16,798 nucleotides of DNA from JAVBKB01 sp031554275 (GCA_031554275.1 JAVBKB010000050.1:1-16798), one strand, 5' to 3'; shown: positions 1 through 7,552, counted from the first letter of the stretch. Numbers and translations are program-made. The notes: a model not told the origin generated them from the sequence alone.

Positions 1-717
1 GAGAACGGCCTGGTCATGATAAGTTGTTAAGTTCTCAACTAGTTTCTTACCACTGATTTTGTCAGTTGAAGCGAGCACATTTTCAAGCGAGCCATATTCA
101 AGCAATAGCTTTAAACCAGTCTTTTCCCCGACTCCAGGAACACCAGGTATATTGTCCGAAGAATCACCCATCAAACCTTTAAGATCAATAATTTGAAGCG
201 GTGTAATCCCGAATTTCTCATGAACATATTGAGGTGTGTGATCTTCAGTTTCTGTAAACCCTTTTTTGGTGATCCGCACGGTTGTTTGAGCAGATGTTAA
301 TTGTGTTAAATCTCGATCACCAGAAACTACTGTGACTTGGAAATCTTCCTTTTCGGCAATTGTTGCAAGTGTTCCAATGATGTCATCCGCTTCATACTGC
401 TCTAACTCATAATGTGCTACACCACTTGCATTCAAGAGCTCACGAATAAATGGAAACTGTTCAGATAACTCGGACGGTGTCTCTTGACGTCCCCCTTTAT
501 ACTCTGTATAAAAAGCATGACGGAATGTGGTGCGACCAGCATCAAATGCAACCAGTACATGAGTGGGTTGCTCTTCTTGCAAAATTTTATTTAAAATATT
601 CGCAAATCCATAAATAGCATTTGTATGTAGCCCCTTGGTGTTACTAAGTAATGGTACTGCGTAAAATGCACGAAATGCGATACTGTAGCCATCAATGAGA
701 ACAATCTTCTTAGTCAT
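1..717 (-). CDS. polA: DNA polymerase I, N-terminal 5'-3' exonuclease part (partial, cut by window edge)
   Basis: DNA polymerase I removes RNA primers and fills gaps during lagging-strand synthesis and excision repair. Only the first 239 codons are present, because the gene runs off the left edge. I see the 5' nuclease (FEN-like) domain: the start MTKKIVLIDGYSIAFRAFYA, the metal-binding YEADDIIG (residues 108-115), SGDRDL (132-137) and GLMGDSSDNIPGVPGVGEK (181-199), whose acidic residues bind Mg ions and whose helix-hairpin-helix contacts DNA. The ATG at 717 is preceded by the strong ribosome binding site CGGAGG, five bases upstream. It lies 61 bp downstream of phoR with no terminator seen between them, so it may be partly co-transcribed with phoPR; I see no convincing polA promoter in the gap. 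The polymerase domain is outside the window. Confidence 0.97.
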   Translation of the reverse strand, partial: MTKKIVLIDGYSIAFRAFYAVPLLSNTKGLHTNAIYGFANILNKILQEEQPTHVLVAFDAGRTTFRHAFYTEYKGGRQETPSELSEQFPFIRELLNASGVAHYELEQYEADDIIGTLATIAEKEDFQVTVVSGDRDLTQLTSAQTTVRITKKGFTETEDHTPQYVHEKFGITPLQIIDLKGLMGDSSDNIPGVPGVGEKTGLKLLLEYGSLENVLASTDKISGKKLVENLTTYHDQAVL

Positions 718-778
718 AAATTCCTCCGTGTGCCAAAGCACTCCATTCATAATTTTTTGTAAGTCTATAATTACAGTC

Positions 779-2182
779 TTACTTTGGTAATGTTACAACA
801 AAAGTCGTCCCTCTACCCACTTCGCTATCGACCACCACACTACCCTGATGTGCTTCGACAATATGCTTCACTATAGCGAGTCCCAAACCTGTTCCACCAA
901 CGCTGCGGCTTCTTCCTTTATCAACACGATAGAATCGCTCAAATATTCTTGGAAAATGTGTTTTCTCAATTCCAATACCCGAATCCTTCACTGCAACAAT
1001 GATTTGGTCCCCTTGATCTGCTAGCTCGATTTCAACTGATCCATCGGGTTGAGTATACGCAATTGCATTTGAAAGTAAGTTAATAAACACTTGCTTCAAT
1101 CTCAAAGAGTCACCTTGAATTGAAACATCATCGTGATTGTGATTAAATTGTAGATGAATATTTCTTTCTTGTGCTTTGATTTCAATGATTGAGCAGCATT
1201 CTTCGATCACCTTCACAATGCTGACAGGTTCCTTCTCAAGTGGAAAATGACCATTTTCAATCTTGGAAAGCTCCAATAAATCATCAATCAATTCTTGTAG
1301 TCGCTCACTTTCAGCAAGGATAATCTTCAAGAAATTGGTCATCGCAACTGGATCGTCCTTTGCACCATCAAGCAAGGTTTCTGCAAATCCTTTTAAAGAA
1401 GTGACTGGAGTTTTCAACTCATGTGATACATTGGCAACAAATTCTCTCCGCATCACTTCAAATTTCTTCAATTCACTTATATCATGAAGAATGACAAGTA
1501 CACCTTTCCAAACGTTTTGGTCACCGGAAATTGGTTCACCTACAATGTGATAGGTTTTCATGACGCCTTCAACTTCATAATCCATTTCAGCAGTCGCTCG
1601 CTTCTCAGTACGAAAAACCTTTTCAGTTAGTTCAATAATCTCAGACTGCTTAATCACTTGATAATATGGCTTGGTCATGACTGGATCAGGGTGATATTTA
1701 TTTCGAAAGCTTTCGTTCATATGTGAAATGTAGCCCTTATCATCAACAAGAACCAAGCCGCTCCCAATATACTCAATCAATGTCTGCATGCGATCTTTTT
1801 GGATGTCATTTGAAATTTTTAACTCAAGAAGTGTTTTGGCTAGTTGGTTAATTGAGCGTCCTAAATGACTCGTATCGTTTACATTTTTGTCGAATGCTCG
1901 GGCACGATAGTTGCCATTATTCAATTCAGTTGCAACATGAATGACACCTTCGATTGGATTAATAAACTGGGTAGTCGTTCGCCGTATGAAATAGACAATG
2001 CCAATGGAAACGCCCACAGCACAAATAATAATCACTAAGATTACATCTTTCATCACACCAACTCTCACACTTGATGGTACTTTAGAACTAATGATTGCCG
2101 ACAGAAAGAAGCCTAGTACTGTCAACACAACGATAGTCAGTAAAATCATTTCAAGTAGCAGTCTAGTTTGGAATTTTTTCAT
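779..2182 (-). CDS. phoR: Phosphate-regulon sensor histidine kinase PhoR, short form
   Basis: Membrane sensor kinase that phosphorylates PhoP under phosphate limitation. The start is the ATG at 2182 (MKKFQTRLLL), which has GGAGG nine bases upstream; a longer reading frame from 2209 lacks such a site. The 467-residue product has TM1 (about 8-32), a loop of only about 13 residues, TM2 (46-67), a HAMP region (about 68-125), a PAS domain (about 130-238), HisKA with the phospho-acceptor H254 in NVSHELKTP, and a HATPase domain with N box NLLSNAIAYT (369-378), G1 DSGIGI (400-405) and G2 GGTGLGLAIV (429-438). All catalytic motifs look intact. B. subtilis PhoR is longer (about 579 residues) because it has a large extracytoplasmic domain, which is missing here. 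It overlaps the phoP end by 20 bp, typical of a translationally coupled pair. Another PhoR/ResE/WalK-type kinase is possible, but position beside phoP and polA supports PhoR. Confidence 0.93.
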   Translation of the reverse strand: MKKFQTRLLLEMILLTIVVLTVLGFFLSAIISSKVPSSVRVGVMKDVILVIIICAVGVSIGIVYFIRRTTTQFINPIEGVIHVATELNNGNYRARAFDKNVNDTSHLGRSINQLAKTLLELKISNDIQKDRMQTLIEYIGSGLVLVDDKGYISHMNESFRNKYHPDPVMTKPYYQVIKQSEIIELTEKVFRTEKRATAEMDYEVEGVMKTYHIVGEPISGDQNVWKGVLVILHDISELKKFEVMRREFVANVSHELKTPVTSLKGFAETLLDGAKDDPVAMTNFLKIILAESERLQELIDDLLELSKIENGHFPLEKEPVSIVKVIEECCSIIEIKAQERNIHLQFNHNHDDVSIQGDSLRLKQVFINLLSNAIAYTQPDGSVEIELADQGDQIIVAVKDSGIGIEKTHFPRIFERFYRVDKGRSRSVGGTGLGLAIVKHIVEAHQGSVVVDSEVGRGTTFVVTLPK

Positions 2183-2885
2183 TGATAGATGCCTCCATTT
2201 TGTATCCAATACCTCGAATCGTTTTGATATACTGAGGGTTTTTTGAATCTATTTCAATTTTGTCACGGAGATTGCTGATATGAACATCAACAATTCGCGA
2301 ATCACCAGAAAAATCATATTGCCAAACTTCTTTAAGCAATGTCTCTCTCGTAATCACTCTGTTTCTATGTGTAACCAAATATTGCAGTAATTCAAATTCC
2401 TTACGTGTTAAGTCTAGTGCTTCATCTTTGTAATAAGCTAGATAGGCGTTTGGTTCAATGGAGAGATCTGCGATGACTATTGAGGATTCCTCCTGATTAA
2501 TCTTTTCTTGTTGCAAAAACTTTACTCTTCGTAACAACGCTTTCACACGCGCAACCACTTCGCGGGGGCTAAATGGTTTAGTCATATAATCATCGGCACC
2601 TAATTCTAGTCCAATAATCTTATCAAACTCTTCATTTCTTGCTGTTAACATCATAATTGGTATGTAAATGCTGTCTCGTCTTAGCCGCTTACAAATCTCA
2701 ATGCCATCAATGATGGGGAGCATGATGTCAAGAATGATACAATCAGGTTGTAACCTACTCACCATTTCCAAACCACTTTGTCCATCTTCAGCACTGAATA
2801 CTCGATAACCTGCTTGTTCAAGATTGTATTTTAGTAAAGTGACGATCGAGGGTTCATCATCAATGACAAGAATTTTTTTATTCAT
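2163..2885 (-). CDS. phoP: Response regulator PhoP (OmpR/PhoB family)
   Basis: Cytoplasmic transcription factor of the phosphate-starvation response, activated by PhoR. The 240-residue length equals the B. subtilis protein. The receiver domain (about 1-120) shows the acidic pair D9 D10, the phospho-acceptor D53 in ILDIMLP, T81 and K103. The C-terminal winged-helix domain (about 133-232) contains LTRKEFELLQYL, the recognition-helix stretch VDVHISNLRDKI, and IRGIGYKM. The ATG at 2885 (MNKKILVIDDEPS) is chosen over an in-frame ATG at 2900 because AAGGTG sits just upstream of it and the protein then begins like other family members. It has its own sigma-A-like promoter (2921-2949) after the mdh terminator and overlaps phoR. 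Confidence 0.96.
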   Translation of the reverse strand: MNKKILVIDDEPSIVTLLKYNLEQAGYRVFSAEDGQSGLEMVSRLQPDCIILDIMLPIIDGIEICKRLRRDSIYIPIMMLTARNEEFDKIIGLELGADDYMTKPFSPREVVARVKALLRRVKFLQQEKINQEESSIVIADLSIEPNAYLAYYKDEALDLTRKEFELLQYLVTHRNRVITRETLLKEVWQYDFSGDSRIVDVHISNLRDKIEIDSKNPQYIKTIRGIGYKMEASINEKIPN

Positions 2886-2920
2886 TATTAACACCTTCAT
2901 TTGTTTCGATTCTAGTTTTC

Positions 2921-2949
2921 ATTATACGTGAGAAACACTTCACTGTCTG
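2921..2949 (-). promoter_or_regulatory. Probable sigma-A promoter of phoPR
   Basis: Reading the minus strand, a -35 CAGACA (2944-2949) is followed by a 17-bp spacer and a perfect -10 TATAAT (2921-2926), 35 bp before the phoP start codon. It lies downstream of the mdh terminator, so phoPR probably starts here. I did not find a convincing array of PhoP direct repeats nearby. Confidence 0.65.
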
Positions 2950-3026
2950 CTTTAATCTATGTTGGAATAGTAGAGTTCCTAAGTAATGTTGGAGTGAAAA
3001 TATCTAGCTAACCTTCTTGATTGCAC

Positions 3027-3060
3027 AAACAAAAACTAGGTGCGGATAGGCCACACCCAG
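3027..3060 (-). terminator. Rho-independent terminator of mdh
   Basis: On the minus strand CTGGGTG (3054-3060) pairs with CACCTAG (3036-3042) across an 11-base loop, with one G-U wobble that is a stable pair only in minus-strand RNA. It is followed by TTTTTGTTTGT. It lies 36 bp past the mdh stop codon. Confidence 0.8.
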
Positions 3061-3095
3061 TCAGACTAATTTATTTGATTTCTTACAAGATGATT

Positions 3096-4028
3096 CTATT
3101 CTAGTAGGTCTAAAACTGCGCGAACTGAGTTTGCAGATTTTTCGAGCGCAGCTTTTTCTTCTGGTAAGAGATCCAGTTCAACTACCTTCTCAATTCCATT
3201 TGCACCAATAACAGTTGGAACACCTAAGTAAATTCCGTCGAATCCGTACTCCCCTTCCAAATAAGCAATTGTTGGGATTACACGTTTTTGATCTCTAATA
3301 ACTGCTTCTGCCATTCGAGTAACTGCTGCACCAGGAGCATAATAAGCACTTCCGCTGCCCAAAAGATCAACGATTTCAGCGCCGCCTTGACGTGTGCGCT
3401 CAATAATTTCATCCATACGGCTTTTCGAAATTAGTTTATCGAGCGGTATGCCACCTGCATTTGAGTAACGAATAAGAGGAACCATATCATCACCATGACC
3501 ACCAAGTACTAACCCAGAAATATCTCTTACTGACATCCCTAGTTCTTGAGAAACAAACGCTCTAAAACGTGCTGTATCCAAAACGCCTGATTGACCAATA
3601 ACTCTGTTCTTCGGGAAACCAGACTCTTTAAACACGGTATATGTCATCGCATCAACTGGATTTGAAAGAACGATAATGACACAGTTTGGTGAATACTTCA
3701 CGACTTCTTTGGTGACAGCCTTCATGATTTTTTGATTTGATTGTACCAAGTCATCTCGACTCATCCCTGGCTTACGAGCGATACCCGCAGTGATGATCAC
3801 TAAATGTGAATCTGCAGTATCAGCATAGTCACTCGTACCAACGATATTAACATCATATTCCAATACAGGACCTGCCTCTAACATATCCAATGCTTTACCT
3901 TTGGTAGGGTTCTCCATTTGCGGAACATCTACGAGCACGATGTCACCCAACTCTTTATTTGCTGCAATAAATGCTGCAGTAGCACCAGTAAACCCACTAC
4001 CAATGAACGAGATCTTTTTGCGTTCCAT
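3096..4028 (-). CDS. mdh: Malate dehydrogenase (NAD-dependent, LDH-like type)
   Basis: Oxidises malate to oxaloacetate with NAD in the TCA cycle; cytoplasmic. The 310-residue protein is close to the usual Bacillus length of 312. It shows the Rossmann start MERKKISFIGSGFTGAT, D34 that selects NAD, the mobile loop with R85 and R91 (AGIARKPGMSR), SNPVDAMTY (122-130), D151 in VLDTARFR and the catalytic H178 in GGHGDD. Start choice: the ATG at 4028 has GGAGGAATC upstream and gives the family N-terminus; an in-frame ATG at 4061 would lie between this ribosome binding site and the promoter -10. It has its own promoter (4067-4095) and terminator (3027-3060), so it looks monocistronic although it follows the citZ-icd cluster. 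Confidence 0.97.
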   Translation of the reverse strand: MERKKISFIGSGFTGATAAFIAANKELGDIVLVDVPQMENPTKGKALDMLEAGPVLEYDVNIVGTSDYADTADSHLVIITAGIARKPGMSRDDLVQSNQKIMKAVTKEVVKYSPNCVIIVLSNPVDAMTYTVFKESGFPKNRVIGQSGVLDTARFRAFVSQELGMSVRDISGLVLGGHGDDMVPLIRYSNAGGIPLDKLISKSRMDEIIERTRQGGAEIVDLLGSGSAYYAPGAAVTRMAEAVIRDQKRVIPTIAYLEGEYGFDGIYLGVPTVIGANGIEKVVELDLLPEEKAALEKSANSVRAVLDLLE

Positions 4029-4066
4029 TTTTTTTGATTCCTCCAAAATTTTATTAAACACCTATA

Positions 4067-4095
4067 ATTATGTGCTAATTCAACTAATTTGTCTA
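4067..4095 (-). promoter_or_regulatory. Probable sigma-A promoter of mdh
   Basis: Minus strand: -35 TAGACA (4090-4095), a 17-bp spacer and -10 CATAAT (4067-4072), each one base from consensus. It lies 38 bp upstream of the mdh ATG and downstream of the inverted repeat at 4122-4173. Confidence 0.65.
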
Positions 4096-4121
4096 TAAAT
4101 GAATATAAAGTCGAATAGAAA

Positions 4122-4173
4122 ATGACTAGGCAAAAGTCTAATGAATAGTTAATAAACTCTTATACCTAGTCAT
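4122..4173 (-). terminator. Inverted repeat after the phosphatase-like gene, possible terminator
   Basis: Perfect 9-bp inverted repeat, ATGACTAGG (4122-4130) and CCTAGTCAT (4165-4173), with a 34-base AT-rich loop. In minus-strand RNA the second arm is followed by TTTCTATT, a short U-rich run. It sits 51 bp past the stop of the small gene and just before the mdh promoter. The loop is long for an intrinsic terminator, so it could instead be a regulatory hairpin or an operator. Confidence 0.45.
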
Positions 4174-4224
4174 CTTAATATTTATACAAAACAAACTAGC
4201 GTTGGGATTTAGAATCTCGAAGCT

Positions 4225-4677
4225 TTATCCAAAAACCGGACTTTTTCTTTGATATAGCTTGTCTAGTGCTTCTCGTTGCTCAGGTTTGATTTCCACATTT
4301 CCCCGAAGCGAACACACTTTTTTCTCAGCTTCATCGATTGTTTCACATAATGAAAGTGAAAGTAGTGCACCTATCGCAATTGACCCAACCTTACCACTTC
4401 CACTGCTACAATAGAATCCAACTTTTTTTCCAGAGTGATAAGTGTCTACAACTTGATCCACTGCCTCAACAATTGCTAAGGCCAATGGTTTTTCTACTTT
4501 TGCATTTAGTGGCATGTGGATCCACTTTGACATGGTGCTTGTATCGCTATTCTCTGTTGCTTGCTCACGCAAATCAACCAGAATCTCAATGTTTTCATTC
4601 TTCACCATATCAACAACATCTTCTGCTGCACCGAAAAAAATCATATCTTTCACAAGTTCTTGATAATTCCTACCCAT
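4225..4677 (-). CDS. Small protein-tyrosine/dual-specificity phosphatase-like protein with altered P-loop
   Basis: A 150-residue cytoplasmic protein with no signal peptide or clear membrane helix. It resembles small cysteine-based phosphatases: an N-terminal strand region with VDLRE (34-38), and a P-loop region VGFYCSSGSGKVGS (86-99) followed by a helix. The family signature is HCX5R; here the cysteine C90 is kept but histidine is tyrosine (Y89) and the invariant arginine is lysine (K96). A classical activity is therefore doubtful; it may be a pseudophosphatase, a phosphate-binding protein or a divergent enzyme. It starts with ATG behind a near-perfect AGGAGG, 36 bp after icd, so it is probably translated from the citZ-icd transcript. 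B. subtilis has no gene at this position. The real partner or substrate is unknown, and I assign the family by motif only. Confidence 0.72.
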   Translation of the reverse strand: MGRNYQELVKDMIFFGAAEDVVDMVKNENIEILVDLREQATENSDTSTMSKWIHMPLNAKVEKPLALAIVEAVDQVVDTYHSGKKVGFYCSSGSGKVGSIAIGALLSLSLCETIDEAEKKVCSLRGNVEIKPEQREALDKLYQRKSPVFG

Positions 4678-4713
4678 ATTGTCCTCCTTCTTATTAATGG
4701 GATAATCTATGCT

Positions 4714-5976
4714 CTACATATTTTGAATTAACTCATCACCAAATTTTGAACAGGCAACTTCGGTTGCACCCTCCATCAATCTTGCGAAATCATAAGTCAC
4801 TACCTTCGATTGGATAGTCTTTTCCATTGCAGATGTAATGAGGTTCGCTGCTTCTTGCCAGCCCAAATATTCTAACATCATCACACCAGACAGGATGACT
4901 GAGGAAGGATTCACGACATCTTTTCCTGCATACTTTGGTGCTGTTCCATGTGTTGCTTCGAAAATTGCGTGACCAGATAGATAGTTTATATTTGCACCTG
5001 GAGCAATACCAATGCCACCAACCTGTGCAGCTAATGCATCTGAGATGTAGTCTCCATTCAAATTCATAGTTGCCACAACATCAAATTCCTTTGGTCTTGT
5101 CAAAATCTGTTGTAAAAAGATATCCGCTATGCAATCTTTGATGATTATCTTGTTAGCTTTCACGGCTGCCGCTAAAGCTGCATTTGCAGAAGCCTCGTCT
5201 TGATCTGCCTTGATTTCATCATATTGTCGCCACGTAAACACATGCTCTGCAAACTCTGACTCTGCAACATCGTATCCCCAATTCTTAAAGGAACCCTCTG
5301 TAAATTTCATGATGTTTCCTTTATGCACTAATGTCACTGAACCGCGATTTTCTTTAACGGCATAATTTAACGCAGCTCTTATCAGTCGCTTAGAGCCTTC
5401 TTCAGAAACCGGCTTAATTCCAATACTTGATGTCTCTGGAAAGCGAATTTTGTTGACAGCTAATTCTTCTATTAAGAATTGAATCAGTTTTTTTGCTTCT
5501 TCTGTACCTGATTGGTATTCAATACCTGCATAGATATCCTCTGTGTTTTCACGAAAAATCACCATATCAGTATCCTCTGGACGCTTAACCGGGGAAGGAA
5601 CTCCCTGGAAATAACGTACTGGCCTTAAGCATACATATAAATCAAGTTGTTGTCGCAAAGCAACATTCAAAGAACGAATTCCTCCACCAATTGGCGTACT
5701 AAGTGGTCCCTTGATCGCAACAAGATGTTCTTTAATCAGTGATAAAGTTTCATCTGGCAACCAGCTCCCAGTCTCATTGAATGCTTTCTCACCTGCAAGA
5801 ACTTCCTTCCAAACAATTTTCCGAGCACCATCATATGCTTTTTCAACTGCTGCTTCAAGAACTCTAGAAGCTGCCGCCCAAATATCAGGACCGATCCCAT
5901 CACCAATAATAAAAGGAACGATGACTTCATTTGGTACTTGAATTTTTCCGTTTTCAAAAGTTATTTTCTCTGCCAT
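4714..5976 (-). CDS. icd: Isocitrate dehydrogenase, NADP-dependent
   Basis: Converts isocitrate to 2-oxoglutarate and CO2 with NADP; cytoplasmic TCA-cycle enzyme. The 420-residue length fits Bacillus Icd (423). Substrate-binding GPLSTPIGGGIRSLNVALRQ (90-109) includes the serine S102 corresponding to the phosphorylatable serine of bacterial Icd. Also visible are RENTEDIYAGIEY (142-154), the lysine in VHKGNIMKFTEG (217-228), metal-binding aspartates near 281-285 and 309-313, and HGTAPKYAGKDVVNP (343-357), where K348 and Y349 are the usual marks of NADP preference. The start is ATG at 5976, with GGAGAG eight bases upstream; an adjacent TTG at 5979 is less likely. It follows citZ by 132 bp with no convincing terminator, so co-transcription is likely. 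I did not find a strong internal promoter. Confidence 0.97.
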   Translation of the reverse strand: MAEKITFENGKIQVPNEVIVPFIIGDGIGPDIWAAASRVLEAAVEKAYDGARKIVWKEVLAGEKAFNETGSWLPDETLSLIKEHLVAIKGPLSTPIGGGIRSLNVALRQQLDLYVCLRPVRYFQGVPSPVKRPEDTDMVIFRENTEDIYAGIEYQSGTEEAKKLIQFLIEELAVNKIRFPETSSIGIKPVSEEGSKRLIRAALNYAVKENRGSVTLVHKGNIMKFTEGSFKNWGYDVAESEFAEHVFTWRQYDEIKADQDEASANAALAAAVKANKIIIKDCIADIFLQQILTRPKEFDVVATMNLNGDYISDALAAQVGGIGIAPGANINYLSGHAIFEATHGTAPKYAGKDVVNPSSVILSGVMMLEYLGWQEAANLITSAMEKTIQSKVVTYDFARLMEGATEVACSKFGDELIQNM

Positions 5977-6108
5977 CAAAACTACTCTCCATTCTTTAGT
6001 GATTGCTCTGCCTTTATGTTCTAAGGATCAAATTATGTACTGACTGTGCGCGTTTTTTAGACAAAAAAGCATTCAGACTTCCAATTATTGAGAAAGCAAT
6101 CTTTATGA

Positions 6109-7224
6109 CTATCTTTGATCCATTGTTACATATTTTCTTAAACCAGGTCCAATGTATTCTGCTCTAGGGCGAATGATTCTGTTGTTGTCATACTGCTCCA
6201 AAATATGTGCAGACCACCCCGATGTTCTACTGATGGCGAAGATTGGTGTGAACAAACTATGTTCAATTCCAAGAACATGGTAGATGGACGCAGAATAGAA
6301 ATCTACATTTGGGGGAATCTTCTTCTCAGAAACAAATATTTCCTCAATCCGTTCTGAAATTTCATACCACTTTGATTGACCTAACTCAGCAGTGAGCTCC
6401 TTGGAAAGCTTTTTCAAAAATTTCGCCCTCGGATCACCATTTCGATACACTCGATGACCAAAGCCCATAATTTTCTCTTTGTTCATCAATTTTCTTTGAA
6501 CGTAGGTATCAACATTTTCCATCGAATCAATTTCCATCAACATGACCATGACAGCTTCGTTTGCGCCTCCATGAAGCGGCCCTTTTAATGCACCAATTGC
6601 AGCAGTAATTCCTGAATAAATATCAGATAAAGTTGCTACACAAACACGCGCTGTAAAAGTTGAGGCATTTAATTCATGGTCTGCATGTAGCACCATTGCC
6701 AAATCAAAAGTTCTTGCAGCCAGTTCAGAAGGTTCTTTCCCTGAAAGCATATATAAGAAATTTGCTGAGAAATCGAGATCTTTTCGTGCAGGAATAGGCT
6801 CAAGCCCTTTACGAATTCTAGCGAAAGCAGCAACTAATGCTGGAATCTTCGCTTGTATGCGAACCGCTTTCCGTTTGTTAGCCTCTTCATTAAGAATCTC
6901 AGCTTCTTCATCATAAAGCCCTAACATGGACACTGCTGTTCTAAGCGCACTCATTGGATGAACCTTAGTAATTGGGTATTGTTTAAAATGTTGGTATAAC
7001 TCAACTGGAATATCAGAATTCTCTCTCAATTCCATTTTAAAAGCTGTGAGTTCAGTGCGATTAGGCAAATGACGATTCCAAAGCAAGTAAATAACCTCTT
7101 CAAAACTAGCATTCTCGGCTAAATCATTGATATCATAACCGACATACGTTAACTTATCATCGATGATTGAACTTATTGTTGACTCTGCTGCAATAATACC
7201 TTCTAAGCCTTTTGTCTTAGTCAT
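6109..7224 (-). CDS. citZ: Citrate synthase II (CitZ)
   Basis: Condenses oxaloacetate and acetyl-CoA to citrate, the entry step of the TCA cycle. The 371-residue product is typical of Bacillus CitZ. The catalytic residues are present: H218 in GPLHGGANE, H257 in GFGHRVYRNGDPR and D308 in NVDFYS. Other conserved stretches are LTYVGYDINDLAENASFEEVIYLLW (residues 25-49), LHADHELNASTF (179-190) and RPRAEYIG near the end. I favour CitZ over methylcitrate synthase (MmgD/PrpC) because of its neighbours icd and mdh and its N-terminus. The start is ATG at 7224 with TTGGAGA upstream. It is the first gene of the probable citZ-icd-phosphatase-like operon and is preceded by a long leader region rich in repeats. 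Confidence 0.97.
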   Translation of the reverse strand: MTKTKGLEGIIAAESTISSIIDDKLTYVGYDINDLAENASFEEVIYLLWNRHLPNRTELTAFKMELRENSDIPVELYQHFKQYPITKVHPMSALRTAVSMLGLYDEEAEILNEEANKRKAVRIQAKIPALVAAFARIRKGLEPIPARKDLDFSANFLYMLSGKEPSELAARTFDLAMVLHADHELNASTFTARVCVATLSDIYSGITAAIGALKGPLHGGANEAVMVMLMEIDSMENVDTYVQRKLMNKEKIMGFGHRVYRNGDPRAKFLKKLSKELTAELGQSKWYEISERIEEIFVSEKKIPPNVDFYSASIYHVLGIEHSLFTPIFAISRTSGWSAHILEQYDNNRIIRPRAEYIGPGLRKYVTMDQR

Positions 7225-7268
7225 ATTCTAATCTCCAATACTAGATTTTTTTGGCATTTGAGTGCCTA

Positions 7269-7281
7269 TATACTAAGTATA
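7269..7281. promoter_or_regulatory. 13-bp palindrome overlapping the citZ -10, candidate operator
   Basis: TATAC-TAA-GTATA is a perfect dyad of two 5-bp arms around three bases. It covers the predicted -10 of citZ (7276-7281), where a bound repressor would block RNA polymerase. It does not match the CcpC box (ATAA-N7-TTAT). AT-rich palindromes of this size also occur by chance. Confidence 0.4.
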
Positions 7282-7305
7282 AGACCAAACGGACTCTTTT
7301 GTTAA
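7276..7305 (-). promoter_or_regulatory. Probable sigma-A promoter of citZ
   Basis: Minus strand: -35 TTAACA (7300-7305), an 18-bp spacer and -10 TATACT (7276-7281), each one base from consensus, 51 bp before the start codon. In B. subtilis citZ is repressed by CcpC and CcpA; I found no exact copy of either consensus site around this promoter. Confidence 0.6.
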
Positions 7306-7335
7306 ATAATTTGCCTTAAAATGTTCACAAAATAT

Positions 7336-7347
7336 TCGATTTATCGA
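7336..7347. promoter_or_regulatory. 12-bp dyad TCGATTTATCGA upstream of the citZ promoter
   Basis: TCGAT-TT-ATCGA is a perfect 5-bp dyad centred about 39 bp upstream of the -35 of citZ. Read on the minus strand it contains ATAA followed seven bases later by ATTT, a poor match to a CcpC half-site pair. It may be a regulator site; the evidence is symmetry and position only. Confidence 0.3.
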
Positions 7348-7380
7348 TACAATTCAACAAATTTCGATTTTTATCAAATT

Positions 7381-7437
7381 TTACGGCATTCCCAAATTCC
7401 AATATCATTACAAAATTACGGCATAGCCGAAATTCCA
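7381..7437. repeat. Two imperfect direct repeats, 35-bp period, upstream of citZ
   Basis: TTACGGCAT followed by AAATTCCA occurs at 7381-7401 and again at 7416-7437, with a one-base length difference in the middle. The starts are 35 bp apart, so the copies lie on similar faces of the helix only if the DNA is bent. They fall more than 75 bp upstream of the citZ promoter and about 290 bp upstream of ytvI. This could be a paired binding site or the trace of a local duplication. Confidence 0.55.
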
Positions 7438-7522
7438 TTCATTATGAGATAAAATTTAAGTTGATGACAAAAAGCACTTCCACTGTATCCTGAATATGTG
7501 TTGAGATTTTCTTGCGAAAGGT

Positions 7523-7552
7523 TTCCCTTTGTGTCGAGTTTTGTTCTATAAT
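7523..7552 (+). promoter_or_regulatory. Weak candidate promoter for ytvI
   Basis: A perfect -10 TATAAT (7547-7552) lies 18 bp after TTCCCT (7523-7528), a poor -35. It is 163 bp before the ytvI start. A TTGACA at 7607-7612 has no matching -10. A sporulation sigma factor could use a different site that I cannot identify. Confidence 0.3.

Noticed and set aside
1704..1715. 12-bp palindrome CGAAAGCTTTCG inside phoR
   Set aside because: It falls in ordinary coding sequence (the PAS region) with no regulatory context; chance is sufficient.
2886..3000. PhoP-binding direct repeats upstream of phoP
   Set aside because: Some TTCACT/TTACTT-like hexamers occur, but the spacing and match to the TT(A/T/C)A(C/T)A consensus are poor.
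5977..6108. Separate promoter or terminator between citZ and icd
   Set aside because: A CATAAT can be seen, but no -35 lies at a fitting distance, and no stem with a U run is present; co-transcription is the simpler reading.
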